Position numbers and translations under genes: made by a program. From Calothrix sp. NIES-4101 (lineage in GTDB: Bacteria; Cyanobacteriota; Cyanobacteriia; Cyanobacteriales; Nostocaceae), in assembly GCA_004296455.1 (NCBI GenBank), contig AP018280.1, positions 3,286,001 to 3,350,000 of the forward strand: a stretch of DNA of 64,000 nt. The letters are read 5' to 3'. Below, piece after piece: positions 37,330-46,223 of the stretch. The notes beneath the pieces are model-generated. The model was not told the DNA's origin and did no database searches. It saw only the letters and a program-made list of their open reading frames with translations. The first letter of the stretch is position 1. Each line of letters opens with the position of its first letter.

Positions 37330-39372
37330 ATGATTGGCAAGCTACTAGACTATCGTTATCAAGTTATCAGAGTTCTTGCCACGGGCGGTTTTGGTGAAAC
37401 CTACATCGCGGAGGACACCAAACGTCCTGGCAACCCCATATGTGTAGTTAAGCATCTCAAGCCTGCTAGTAGCGATTCTAAAATATTTGATACTGCCAAG
37501 CGGTTGTTCCAAAGCGAGGCAGAAACCCTGGAACGTTTGGGTAATCATGACCAAATACCAAGACTTTTAGCTTATTTTGACGATAGTCTCGAATTTTATT
37601 TAGTCCAAGAATTTATTGAAGGGCATACATTAAGTGAAGAGTTGGTTACTAGTCAAACTTGGACGGAAGCACAAGTAATTCAACTTTTAGATGAAATTCT
37701 GAATATTCTCGATTTTGTTCATCAACAAGGGGTGATTCATCGAGATATTAAGCCAGATAATATTATTCGTCGCCGTAGCGATCATAAACTTGTATTAGTA
37801 GACTTTGGCGCGGTAAAGCAACTGCGCGCGGGTGCATATCCCAGTCGTAATATCGCTATTCAGCATTCGGCAACTGTGGCAATTGGCACTCCCGGTTATA
37901 TGCCTACTGAACAAGGCCAAGGGAAACCGCGCCCAAATAGCGACATATATGCGTTAGGAATCATTGCTATTCAGGCTTTGACTGGTGTTGCACCAATGGA
38001 TTTGCAAGAAGACCAAAATACTGGTGAAATTCTTTGGCAGCATTTAGCACCAGTAAATCAACAGTTAGCGACTGTATTAAACAAAATGATTCGGTATCAT
38101 TTTAAAGATAGATACCAAAATGCCACAGAGGCACTACAAGCATTGCGGACTTTTATGCCCGCGCGGGTGTCTGCGGTACAGGAATATCCGAGGGTTTCCA
38201 GCCAGGCGATCGCTCGAGTCGCATCTCCCCAATCACGCCAAAAAACAATTGCAGTTGCACCGAAAAACAGTGAACCACAAGCAGTTGCCGCCACAGCGAC
38301 TGCTAAAGTTGTTCGTCGTGATGCTAATGGCCCTGATTTACTACAAATATTGATTTTGATTTTACTGGCGGGTGGCGCAGCTTATTTCGCACCTGTGGTT
38401 GTGAAGAATGTCCAGGGTTTCGCAACAAATTGGACAAAGGGTAATAGTTTGGCTACGCAAACCTGTATGGCTGTGACTAAGGAAACAGCAAATATTCGTT
38501 CGGAACCGAGTGCGATTTCCACCGAGACGATTTTGCAAACTGCCAGCGAAAAAACTGGGTTTGAGGTGACGGGAACACGAACAAAGAAAGGTTGGGTACA
38601 AGTAAGATTAGATACAGGTAAGGTTGCTTGGATTCACTCTGATGTTGTCGGTAACAATGAAGAATGGGTGACTTGCCTGCGCGATCGCGGCATGGCGATG
38701 CGAACGATTAATGATAGTAGTGTAATTGCTAACCGTCCTGCACCTAAGCCCAAACCGAAAAATGTGATTGATTTATTTCCTTTTTCGGGCAAAAACAGTG
38801 AAAATACTGACTTGGGTAAAGCTATAAAAGTAGAACCAAAACCAATTGCTTCTGCACAACCGCAGCTAAGTAATTCTCAAGAAGAGGATAGCAAGGTAAT
38901 AGCCAAAGCGCGAGAAAAGTACGAGTCAGGCGACTTGCAAGGAGCTATAAATTTATTAAAATCTGTACCTACAAGGATTGAGGAAACTAGTAAGATGGTT
39001 TCTCAATGGCAGCAAGATTGGGCAAAGGCTGAGGCTTTATTTAAGGATATTGATGAAGCTGTGGCACAGGGAAATTGGGATAAGGTAAAGTCCTATCACA
39101 ATAATCCTGATAAGCTACCGAATATCAAATATTGGCAAGATAAAATGAATCCTCTGGTTCAACAAGCTGCGGATAATATCTCCAAGCAAGCTGAAAACTT
39201 AACCAAACAGCAGCAAGTTTGGCAGATTGATAAATCTCCAGTTGATCAGTCTGAAAAGATTGAAAAAAAGCAAAATCCCAAGCACGATAATTTTTTTAAT
39301 CCCGAAAGTTTACTTAATTTCGGCAATTCAGAAACAACCGAAAATCATCTGGGGGAAAAAAGTGGGGAATAG
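37330..39372 (+). CDS. Membrane Ser/Thr protein kinase with extracytoplasmic SH3 domain
   Basis: Residues 1-270 are a Hanks-type kinase with glycine loop ATGGFGETY, lysine in VVKHLKP, catalytic loop HRDIKPDNI, DFG in LVDFGAVKQL and APE-like PTEQGQG. A single membrane helix (LLQILILILLAGGAAYFAPV, about 345-365) is followed by an SH3b domain (about 380-445: ANIRSEPSAIS to GKVAWIHSDVVG). A long polar tail with a helical region follows. SH3b domains often bind cell-wall peptides, so the protein may sense envelope state and phosphorylate cytoplasmic partners. The ATG at 37330 has GGAGG at a 4-base spacing. The frame extends upstream to 37303 without such a signal. Confidence 0.9.
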   Translation: MIGKLLDYRYQVIRVLATGGFGETYIAEDTKRPGNPICVVKHLKPASSDSKIFDTAKRLFQSEAETLERLGNHDQIPRLLAYFDDSLEFYLVQEFIEGHTLSEELVTSQTWTEAQVIQLLDEILNILDFVHQQGVIHRDIKPDNIIRRRSDHKLVLVDFGAVKQLRAGAYPSRNIAIQHSATVAIGTPGYMPTEQGQGKPRPNSDIYALGIIAIQALTGVAPMDLQEDQNTGEILWQHLAPVNQQLATVLNKMIRYHFKDRYQNATEALQALRTFMPARVSAVQEYPRVSSQAIARVASPQSRQKTIAVAPKNSEPQAVAATATAKVVRRDANGPDLLQILILILLAGGAAYFAPVVVKNVQGFATNWTKGNSLATQTCMAVTKETANIRSEPSAISTETILQTASEKTGFEVTGTRTKKGWVQVRLDTGKVAWIHSDVVGNNEEWVTCLRDRGMAMRTINDSSVIANRPAPKPKPKNVIDLFPFSGKNSENTDLGKAIKVEPKPIASAQPQLSNSQEEDSKVIAKAREKYESGDLQGAINLLKSVPTRIEETSKMVSQWQQDWAKAEALFKDIDEAVAQGNWDKVKSYHNNPDKLPNIKYWQDKMNPLVQQAADNISKQAENLTKQQQVWQIDKSPVDQSEKIEKKQNPKHDNFFNPESLLNFGNSETTENHLGEKSGE

Positions 39373-39507
39373 GAGACAAGGAGATGATTTGCTATATCTC
39401 TGTATTTCTTTGCCCCCAAAGTTGGCTGGAAGAATTAATCTCCCAGCTACTCCCCTTTACGTCTCTACATTCCTATTCTCAGAAGTAATTTGAATCACTC
39501 GTGATGA

Positions 39508-40059
39508 TTATTTTGACTGAGGAGTGGGGCGAACTAAACCAGCATCAAAGAAGTAAACGCGATCGCAATATTGTCTCCCACTCGAACAAACTGCTTCAAT
39601 TGATACATTACTAACACTGCTAACATCTAACGATAGAGTCGTTGGTTGCGAGGGTGAAATTGTACGTGTTTCTGCTGGATTCCCATCTAAATAGACTCTC
39701 ACTTCGACACCAGGACTGCGGTTATCATTGTCACGCATTCCGAATCCCAAATTCAAGGTTTGAAAAATTGGCTTTTGGCTATTATCAGGTTTAATTTTAC
39801 AAGTCATGGCTGCCGAACGATAGCCAGGGCCAAGATAAAACTTACTAGAATAGACAGCCCTACCAATCGCCACATTCATATCTTCTTCGCGAACGTTACC
39901 GAGTCCGCTATTAACGCATTTAGCTTTTAATAAACTTGTGCTTCGGGGAAGACGTTGGGCTTGGGTAATATTTTCACCCATCATTATCCCCAAAATCCCC
40001 ACACTAGAAAAGACGACACCACTAGCCATTAGAGAAGTAATCCACTGGATTTTCCGCAT
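39508..40059 (-). CDS. Exported protein of unknown function
   Basis: From the ATG at 40059 (MRKIQWITSLMASGVVFSSV) the protein has a normal signal peptide with a likely cleavage near residues 30-35, leaving a mature domain of about 150 residues. The frame is open further upstream, but its extra 21 residues would disrupt the signal peptide. The mature part is beta-rich, with cysteines at CVNSG, TCKIK, AVCSSG and QYCDR that could form two disulfides. It carries no catalytic motif I recognise. A pattern like NLGFGMRDNDNRSPGVEVRVYLDG suggests a carbohydrate-binding-like sandwich. It lies next to the surface-protein operon but after a terminator. Confidence 0.65.
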   Translation of the reverse strand: MRKIQWITSLMASGVVFSSVGILGIMMGENITQAQRLPRSTSLLKAKCVNSGLGNVREEDMNVAIGRAVYSSKFYLGPGYRSAAMTCKIKPDNSQKPIFQTLNLGFGMRDNDNRSPGVEVRVYLDGNPAETRTISPSQPTTLSLDVSSVSNVSIEAVCSSGRQYCDRVYFFDAGLVRPTPQSK

Positions 40060-40169
40060 AAGATTCAAAAAGTAATATTTAAGACAATAAGTGAAATCAA
40101 CATAATAATACGCGATCGCCACTATTTTTCTGAATCAGATTGCGGATTCGAGCTTCTCATCAGAAATGG

Positions 40170-40194
40170 TGGGGAGATTAGTTTCATCTCCCCA
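40170..40194 (-). terminator. Terminator after the surface-protein block
   Basis: TGGGGAGAT (40170-40178) and ATCTCCCCA (40186-40194) form a perfect 9-base stem with a 7-base loop, 20 bases after the stop codon of the gene at 40214. The T-tail is weak on both sides. It separates the surface block from the exported protein at 39508. Confidence 0.6.
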
Positions 40195-40213
40195 TTTGCC
40201 GTATCCCCAAACC

Positions 40214-41848
40214 CTAATTTACTGAGACACGGAAACGCACAAAACCAAATTGTCCGGCGGGAATAGTACCCAAATTGACAACTACTGCACCATTATTGTT
40301 ACTACCATTGCAAATATTGCTGTACTCCTGTAGAGGTGCTAGTGGACTCAAGAATCTACCATTATCAGCTCCACTACCTGCATTATTGACAGCAATGCTG
40401 TTATTCACATAAGTAGTCTCGTTGGGTATCAAGTCACACAAACGGATGTTACGGATATTTTCATTCCCCTCCGTCAGAAAGTACACTGTATACTCCACAG
40501 TATCACCAGATTGTAGGGGCGTTTCCAGGTTGGGAACACCCAGAAAGCGCTCTGGTTGCGGCAGTGTGTCGTCGTTGTTATTGTTTGGGTCGGCAACAAA
40601 GGTATTAAAATTAACAGGAATTGCTTGACCGTTTCTACTTGCCCCTGTGATGCGTTTAATTAAGCGAATATTGGGAGTATCGGCAGCACCTAAACGGGTA
40701 GAACGGAAACCAAAGTCAATATTCAGTAATTCTTGGTTTGGTTGCGTTAGATTTGCGGTCAGCGTCGTGTTTGTCGTGGCGTTAAATTCATTACTAGGTC
40801 GTATAGCTTCAACAGTGTAAGTACCTAGCGGTAAATTGGGAAAACCATAAATACCATTGCTGTTAGTAGTCGTTCTGCGAATCTCTTGACCATTAGCATC
40901 GCGCAAAATTAGGGTTGCATTGGGAATACCAGATTCCCCTTCATCTTGAACACCGTTGGCATTGCGATCGCTAAATACGGTGTCACCAATTCTACCAAAA
41001 GCTGGGGCACAAAGACGAATTGGAGCTATACCAATGGTTTCATCTTGCCGAGGTGCCCCAAATTCCGTACCTGGTTCATAAAGAATTTGAATGCGGGTGA
41101 CTGCACCGGCAGGTGTGATGGCAACATTACCATCGGGGCGACTTGGTAAAGAGTTCTCATTGATACCTACAACTACGTTGCCTGTGACGCGAGTTGTATT
41201 TCCAACTGAATTCAGCGTCACACCAACAGCAGCATCACCATTGAAAGCATTCACTGTTACCCGATCTTGGAATGTGAATCCTAAATCACGTACGCCATCA
41301 CGATCAACATCAAGAAGAGTTAAAGGTGATGCAAAAGTGATGGGGCGATCAAAAGTGATAGTCAGGGTAGCACTCCCAGGTGCAGGGGCTTTACCAATCC
41401 CAATGTGAAACCGGAGATTAGGTCCAGGTAAACCACCATAGACATCGTTATCAATTCTGGTTCCGTATACTTCATTCCCAAATTGAACCAAATTAGATTC
41501 AATAACTTGTCCGGGGATACTCTCGGCAAAACTTAATCTGACTCCTACTCCTCCAGCATTCAAATTTTGAGCCGTAATTGCTTCTACTCCTGTTGCTGGT
41601 TGCCAATTTACATTTGTGGGTATAGTTCCCACAGGACAGGTGGTTTGAGTCTGGGCAACTGCTTTTTGGTGAGAAATAGTTGCAAATAAAGCTATATGGG
41701 TCACTGCCAAGGTTGATGCGAGAAAGCAAAATTGTAGAGGTTTAAATTTTCTTCCCCAACTGCGATAATTTACTTGGGAACTTTCTTGCTGTAAGTGATG
41801 TGGATTTCGATGCAATATTTTTTGTATTGGTATAAATAAAGGGTTCAT
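40214..41848 (-). CDS. Exported SdrD/DUF11 repeat surface protein (copy 2)
   Basis: A long basic N-region leads to a signal peptide (about 35-62, ending AVAQ). A distinctive N-terminal domain (about 70-285) contains DNDVYGGLPGPNLRF and NITIFDRP-like beta strands, with INENSLPSRPDGN. Next is an SdrD B-like domain (about 290-385: IGDTVFSDRNANGVQDEGE) and a DUF11-type domain (about 395-544). SdrD B folds bind calcium through Asp/Asn-rich loops and are common in adhesins. The protein closely parallels the gene at 42057 and is a tandem duplicate. It is the last gene of the block before the hairpin at 40170. A GGGATG lies before the ATG. Confidence 0.8.
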   Translation of the reverse strand: MNPLFIPIQKILHRNPHHLQQESSQVNYRSWGRKFKPLQFCFLASTLAVTHIALFATISHQKAVAQTQTTCPVGTIPTNVNWQPATGVEAITAQNLNAGGVGVRLSFAESIPGQVIESNLVQFGNEVYGTRIDNDVYGGLPGPNLRFHIGIGKAPAPGSATLTITFDRPITFASPLTLLDVDRDGVRDLGFTFQDRVTVNAFNGDAAVGVTLNSVGNTTRVTGNVVVGINENSLPSRPDGNVAITPAGAVTRIQILYEPGTEFGAPRQDETIGIAPIRLCAPAFGRIGDTVFSDRNANGVQDEGESGIPNATLILRDANGQEIRRTTTNSNGIYGFPNLPLGTYTVEAIRPSNEFNATTNTTLTANLTQPNQELLNIDFGFRSTRLGAADTPNIRLIKRITGASRNGQAIPVNFNTFVADPNNNNDDTLPQPERFLGVPNLETPLQSGDTVEYTVYFLTEGNENIRNIRLCDLIPNETTYVNNSIAVNNAGSGADNGRFLSPLAPLQEYSNICNGSNNNGAVVVNLGTIPAGQFGFVRFRVSVN

Positions 41849-42056
41849 TTTTTCATCCCAACAGATAGATCAACTAGTTGTGAAGGTTGTTAATGGTTAA
41901 TGCTTAATGGTTAACTGAATAATAGGGAAAATTAGAATTTTGACTCTTGTAATCAAGAGAATTTTAAATACTTAACTCAAAAATCAGAGATGACAATTCC
42001 CAAGTGTGGCAATAAAATCCACACTCGGTACTTAATTACTTTCGACTCAGGACTAT

Positions 42057-43706
42057 TTAGTTTACTGTGACGCGGAAGCGGATAAACCCGAAGTTGCCAC
42101 TAGGAACATTACCTAGATTTGCAACTACAGCACCGTTACTATTAGTACCTGGACAAATGTTGGTGAAGGAATCTAAAGGTGCAAGGGGTGTTAAATATCT
42201 ACCACCACTAGCCCCGTTACCAGCACCACTAACGCCAATACTGTTATTAGTAAAAGTTGTTCCACTGGGTACTAAGTCACAGAACTGGAAATTGTTAATG
42301 TTTTCGTTCCCCTCTGTCAGAAAATAAACTGTGTATTCGATTTCATCACGCGATCGCACGGGCTGTTCGAGGTCAATAATTCCCGGAAAACGTTCCGCTT
42401 GAGGTAGATTATCATCATTGCTATTGTTGGGGTCAGGAACAAAGGCACTAAAGTTAGCGCCACTAATGGTTTGACCATCACGTCTAGCATTGGTAATCCG
42501 TTTAATTAAGCGGATATTTGGCGCTCCTGAATTACCTAAAGCAGTTGTCCGGAAACCAAAGTCCAGATTCAGCAGTTCTTGGTTTGGTTCGGTGAGATTC
42601 GCAGCTAAAGTTGTGTTTGTGGTTGGGTTAAAGTCGTCATTCGGTCGAAGTACCTCAACTGTATAGTTACCTAATGGCAAAGTCGAGAAGCGGTAAGTAC
42701 CATTACTACTTGTGGTAGTTCTAGAAACCTCCTGACCGCTAGAGTTACGTAAAATCAAGGTGGCATTGGGAATACCTGGTTCACCCTGCTCTTGAGTTCC
42801 ATTCCCATTGCGATCATTAAATACGGTGTCACCGATTGATGCACCTGGTGGTGGTGGAGTGCAGATACTTAATCTAGCCAAACCAACGGTTTCATCTTGT
42901 AGGGGTGTACCATATTCTTGACCTGGCTCATAGAGAATTTGAATTCGATTGAGTTGAGCCGCAGGTGTGGCGGAAACGTTCCCATCGGGTCTGTCGGGAA
43001 AAGAATTTTCATTGATCCCCACAGCAACATTACCTTCCACGCGAGTTGTAGTGCCGAGCGAACGCAGGGTGACACCCACCGGAACATCCCCATTGAAGGC
43101 ATTAACTGTGACTCTGTCTTGGTAAATAAATCCGAAGTCACGGGCTCCATTGCGATCGATGTCTAGGATAGTTAGGGGAGATGCGAGAATTACAGGTCTC
43201 GAAAAGTTGATGTTTAAAGTGGCGTTTCCAGGTGAAGGAGTTTTTTCCAAACCGATATTAAAGCGGAGGTTAGGCCCAGGTAAGCCACCATAGACATCAT
43301 TATCAATTCTTGTTTCTACGTTATCGATCACTCGTCCGGGAAGACTTTCACTAAAATTAAAATTGACCCCGACTCCACCAACATTGAGGTTTTGGTTTTG
43401 AGTGGTAATTGCCGCCGCACCTACTGCTGGTCTCCAATCGATAGTTGTTGGGGTAGTACCAACTGGACAAAATCCCTGGGTTTGAGCAACTACTTTCTGT
43501 TTTGGCATAACTGTCAATAACCCGATTTGAGTTCCCGCCAGTATTAGCGCCAGAAAATAATATCGCAGAGATTTGCAGATTTTTCGCCATCGACGATAGC
43601 TCTGTTGACTTCCAGCAGAAGTACTGCTTGCTGTGGGAGGTTGGCGCGATAAACTACGCAAGCCTCTATTCAGCATGACTTGTATTTGTTTAAATAAAGT
43701 TTTCAT
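42057..43706 (-). CDS. Exported SdrD/DUF11 repeat surface protein (copy 1)
   Basis: It has the same architecture as the downstream copy: a basic leader and signal peptide ending KVVAQ, and a domain with TRIDNDVYGGLPGPNLRFNI. An SdrD B domain (IGDTVFNDRNGNGTQEQGE) and a DUF11 domain with the final FGFIRFRVTVN complete it. I chose the ATG at 43706, preceded by GGGAGG at a good distance. The frame also reads upstream to 43736 without a ribosome binding site. It is predicted to be secreted or held at the outer surface, possibly through calcium-stabilised repeats. It follows the OmpA-like gene by 105 bases and is probably co-transcribed with it. Confidence 0.8.
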   Translation of the reverse strand: MKTLFKQIQVMLNRGLRSLSRQPPTASSTSAGSQQSYRRWRKICKSLRYYFLALILAGTQIGLLTVMPKQKVVAQTQGFCPVGTTPTTIDWRPAVGAAAITTQNQNLNVGGVGVNFNFSESLPGRVIDNVETRIDNDVYGGLPGPNLRFNIGLEKTPSPGNATLNINFSRPVILASPLTILDIDRNGARDFGFIYQDRVTVNAFNGDVPVGVTLRSLGTTTRVEGNVAVGINENSFPDRPDGNVSATPAAQLNRIQILYEPGQEYGTPLQDETVGLARLSICTPPPPGASIGDTVFNDRNGNGTQEQGEPGIPNATLILRNSSGQEVSRTTTSSNGTYRFSTLPLGNYTVEVLRPNDDFNPTTNTTLAANLTEPNQELLNLDFGFRTTALGNSGAPNIRLIKRITNARRDGQTISGANFSAFVPDPNNSNDDNLPQAERFPGIIDLEQPVRSRDEIEYTVYFLTEGNENINNFQFCDLVPSGTTFTNNSIGVSGAGNGASGGRYLTPLAPLDSFTNICPGTNSNGAVVANLGNVPSGNFGFIRFRVTVN

Positions 43707-43811
43707 TTCAACCTCCCAAGATACCTCCACTGACAATTTCTGGTAGTGGTGGATTATTTACCGATGGACATTTGCGAGAACACACTGGTTAGTTTTCAGC
43801 TATGTCGCTTT

Positions 43812-46223
43812 TTACCTTCTCCGAGGACGCACAGGACTTGGTTGAGCCTGGTTACGTCTTCGTTCGATTTGTAAATCGTCTTCTTGCTCTTCGATTTGAA
43901 TATCAACACCGCGAATATCCTTAAAGATGATTTCCGCCCGGCGATCGCGTGCATAATCGACAATATCTGTACTACCGGGAACCTTAAGTTGCGACTCACC
44001 TAAGGAACGAATTGTCATCCGCTCCGGTGCAACACCTTTACGTAACAAGTAATTTCTCGTTGATAATGCTCGTCTTCTACCCAATGCTAAGTTATATTCA
44101 TCACTTGCCCGTGGGTCAGTATGCCCAACAATCTCAATCACAATTACAGGATATTGTTGCAACACCTCTGCAATCCGGTCTAATACCTGGGCGCTTGCTG
44201 GACTAATAAACGATTTATCCAAGGCAAAGTGAATATTGCGCGGGACGCTAATCTTCAATGGTGGTGGCGGTGGTGGCGGTTCTGGTGGTGGCGGTGGTTC
44301 TGGTGGCTTGGGTCGGGAAGTACACTGTGGTGGGACTATGGGCTGCGGGCGGGAGTTGGGCGTGAGGTTGGGGAAAGTACCCGGTTCGCCAATTACCGCA
44401 GCTACCGCCGGCTCCGAGGTGCCGTATTTGGGGTCGGTTGCGATCGCGCTAATTGCATCCCCCTGTTGCAGGTTACTAACACTGGCATTAAAATTACCAT
44501 CTTGGTCAGTGGATACCGTTGTTAATGGCTGATTCAATGCTCCATAACCCAAGTCATAGATAGAATCTTTGCCACGCTGATAGTCGCTCAATTTATAAAT
44601 TGTTACCTGGGAATTGGGGTCTGCTTTACCTTGGATGGAAACTCCCATAGCTGATGGTGGAAATGCCCTGGTTGTAAATTCCGGTGCATTAATGGCGGCA
44701 TTCCCTGTTTCCAGACGACGGTTGCTGGAATCCCGTTTCGGGTTAGCACCATCTCCTTTTTGAAAGTCGCTCACATCAAGGTTACGCTGGTTAATGAGGT
44801 CGATGCTCAACCCTTCTAATACGGCAAATTTGTTGTCGCGAATAATATTTTTGACTGCGGGGCTGTTGCTACCAATATCGTTGCGGGGAAAGGCAGTAAC
44901 ACTAACACCTGGGCCAGTTTGGTTATCGATTTCATTACCAATTACTTGATGGTTACTACCCATCAAATAGACTGCTGCCCGTCGTAACCTTCTGCCGTTG
45001 TAGGTAATTTTGTTGTTTTGGAGGGTGACATTGCCATCGGGTTTAAATAGATACACACCTGCACCGTCGTTGGCACAAATTAAATTACCTGTAATTTGCG
45101 AATTCGTGACAACACCTTCAAAACGTAAGGCATCGGGCATTCCCGCTAACCCATTCCCGACAATGATGTTTTGTGTGACTACTGTATTTTCTCCACGTAC
45201 GGAAGTAATAATTGCACTACCATCGTGGTAATAAATGCGGTTGCGGCGAATTGTTGTCCCTTGGGAGTTGAACACATATACCCCAAAAGCCGAAGTTTCT
45301 GTAGGTATTTTTTCATCAACTGTTAATCCCAACCAATTGTCCTCAATAGTGACATTCTTGGGGGGAATATCCCGTTTGGGAAATGGAAAGTTACTACTGG
45401 GTGGTTTTTGGCGGCTAATATCGGGTGGTGGCAATTTATGAGCAACGACTATATCCCCAGGTGGAGTAGTTAAAGTCACGGGTTTGGGAACACCATCATA
45501 AATTAAGAGGTTGCCCAATTGCTGTTTGATGGGACTGGCATTAAATCCATAAATGCTCAACCCGCGTACCGCAATTCCGTCGGCAACAATTGTTAAACCG
45601 CGAAATATTTCCGTATTTGCTGCTGGGGTTATTGCCACTACGGGAATGGGAATGGCAATTTCAGCCGTTGCCGACTTTGTCGCATCGTATCCCGGTTGAG
45701 TTGTCCCATCAATCGTTAAATTGGGACTTGCTAAATCTGGCAATATTTTTTGTAGTTGAATTGTGGTTGCACCTGCGGGCAAATTAAATTCAATCCGTGA
45801 GCCTGCCGTTAATGGCTGCACTTGAGCTTGTTCAGCAGGGCTGAGTTGCTCGAGTTTGAGGGAGCCATTTACCAGTTCCACCGCTTCCCGCAGAGTTAGC
45901 TGGTTATCTGCCTGCACATTACCATCTTGGTTGCTGTTTACCACTACCCGCAAAGCAGGTGTGGGAGTGGGAACTGGTACGGTAGTTGGTTGCTGTGCGA
46001 ATTTGCCAATATTAGTTTTGTGAATATTGGCTTTATTAATAGTGAGTTGATTAATATCGACTTTACCCTCTGATACCTGACTAACGGCAACGCTAGCAGG
46101 CAACAGATACAAGCCAGAGGCTAACAAACTCAGGGTAATAGGGGAAGCAAAAATTGGCATGAGCAGCAACTTTTCCCCTACTTTTCTTCTCCTCGTACAC
46201 CATAAATTAATCAATCTGGACAT
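43812..46223 (-). CDS. Beta-helix/OmpA-family envelope protein
   Basis: After a signal peptide comes a CSLREA-like segment (DNQLTLREAVELVNG) and a right-handed parallel beta-helix (about 170-480, with repeated GNxIxxN turns). An Ig-like region (about 510-620) and a proline-rich linker (about 635-660) follow. The C-terminus is an OmpA domain (about 665-770: VIVIEIVGHTDPRASDEYNL), which binds peptidoglycan through conserved Asp and Arg residues. It thus can span from the cell wall to the surface. The ATG at 46223 overlaps the stop of the preceding gene (TGATG), so translation is coupled. The tail of about 40 residues is basic. The frame opens with a TTG one codon earlier, which is less likely. 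Confidence 0.85.
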   Translation of the reverse strand: MSRLINLWCTRRRKVGEKLLLMPIFASPITLSLLASGLYLLPASVAVSQVSEGKVDINQLTINKANIHKTNIGKFAQQPTTVPVPTPTPALRVVVNSNQDGNVQADNQLTLREAVELVNGSLKLEQLSPAEQAQVQPLTAGSRIEFNLPAGATTIQLQKILPDLASPNLTIDGTTQPGYDATKSATAEIAIPIPVVAITPAANTEIFRGLTIVADGIAVRGLSIYGFNASPIKQQLGNLLIYDGVPKPVTLTTPPGDIVVAHKLPPPDISRQKPPSSNFPFPKRDIPPKNVTIEDNWLGLTVDEKIPTETSAFGVYVFNSQGTTIRRNRIYYHDGSAIITSVRGENTVVTQNIIVGNGLAGMPDALRFEGVVTNSQITGNLICANDGAGVYLFKPDGNVTLQNNKITYNGRRLRRAAVYLMGSNHQVIGNEIDNQTGPGVSVTAFPRNDIGSNSPAVKNIIRDNKFAVLEGLSIDLINQRNLDVSDFQKGDGANPKRDSSNRRLETGNAAINAPEFTTRAFPPSAMGVSIQGKADPNSQVTIYKLSDYQRGKDSIYDLGYGALNQPLTTVSTDQDGNFNASVSNLQQGDAISAIATDPKYGTSEPAVAAVIGEPGTFPNLTPNSRPQPIVPPQCTSRPKPPEPPPPPEPPPPPPPLKISVPRNIHFALDKSFISPASAQVLDRIAEVLQQYPVIVIEIVGHTDPRASDEYNLALGRRRALSTRNYLLRKGVAPERMTIRSLGESQLKVPGSTDIVDYARDRRAEIIFKDIRGVDIQIEEQEDDLQIERRRNQAQPSPVRPRRR

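Noticed and set aside
44229-44532. Two overlapping 98-codon Gly/Trp-rich frames
   Set aside because: They are the reverse reading of the proline-rich linker of the OmpA-family gene.
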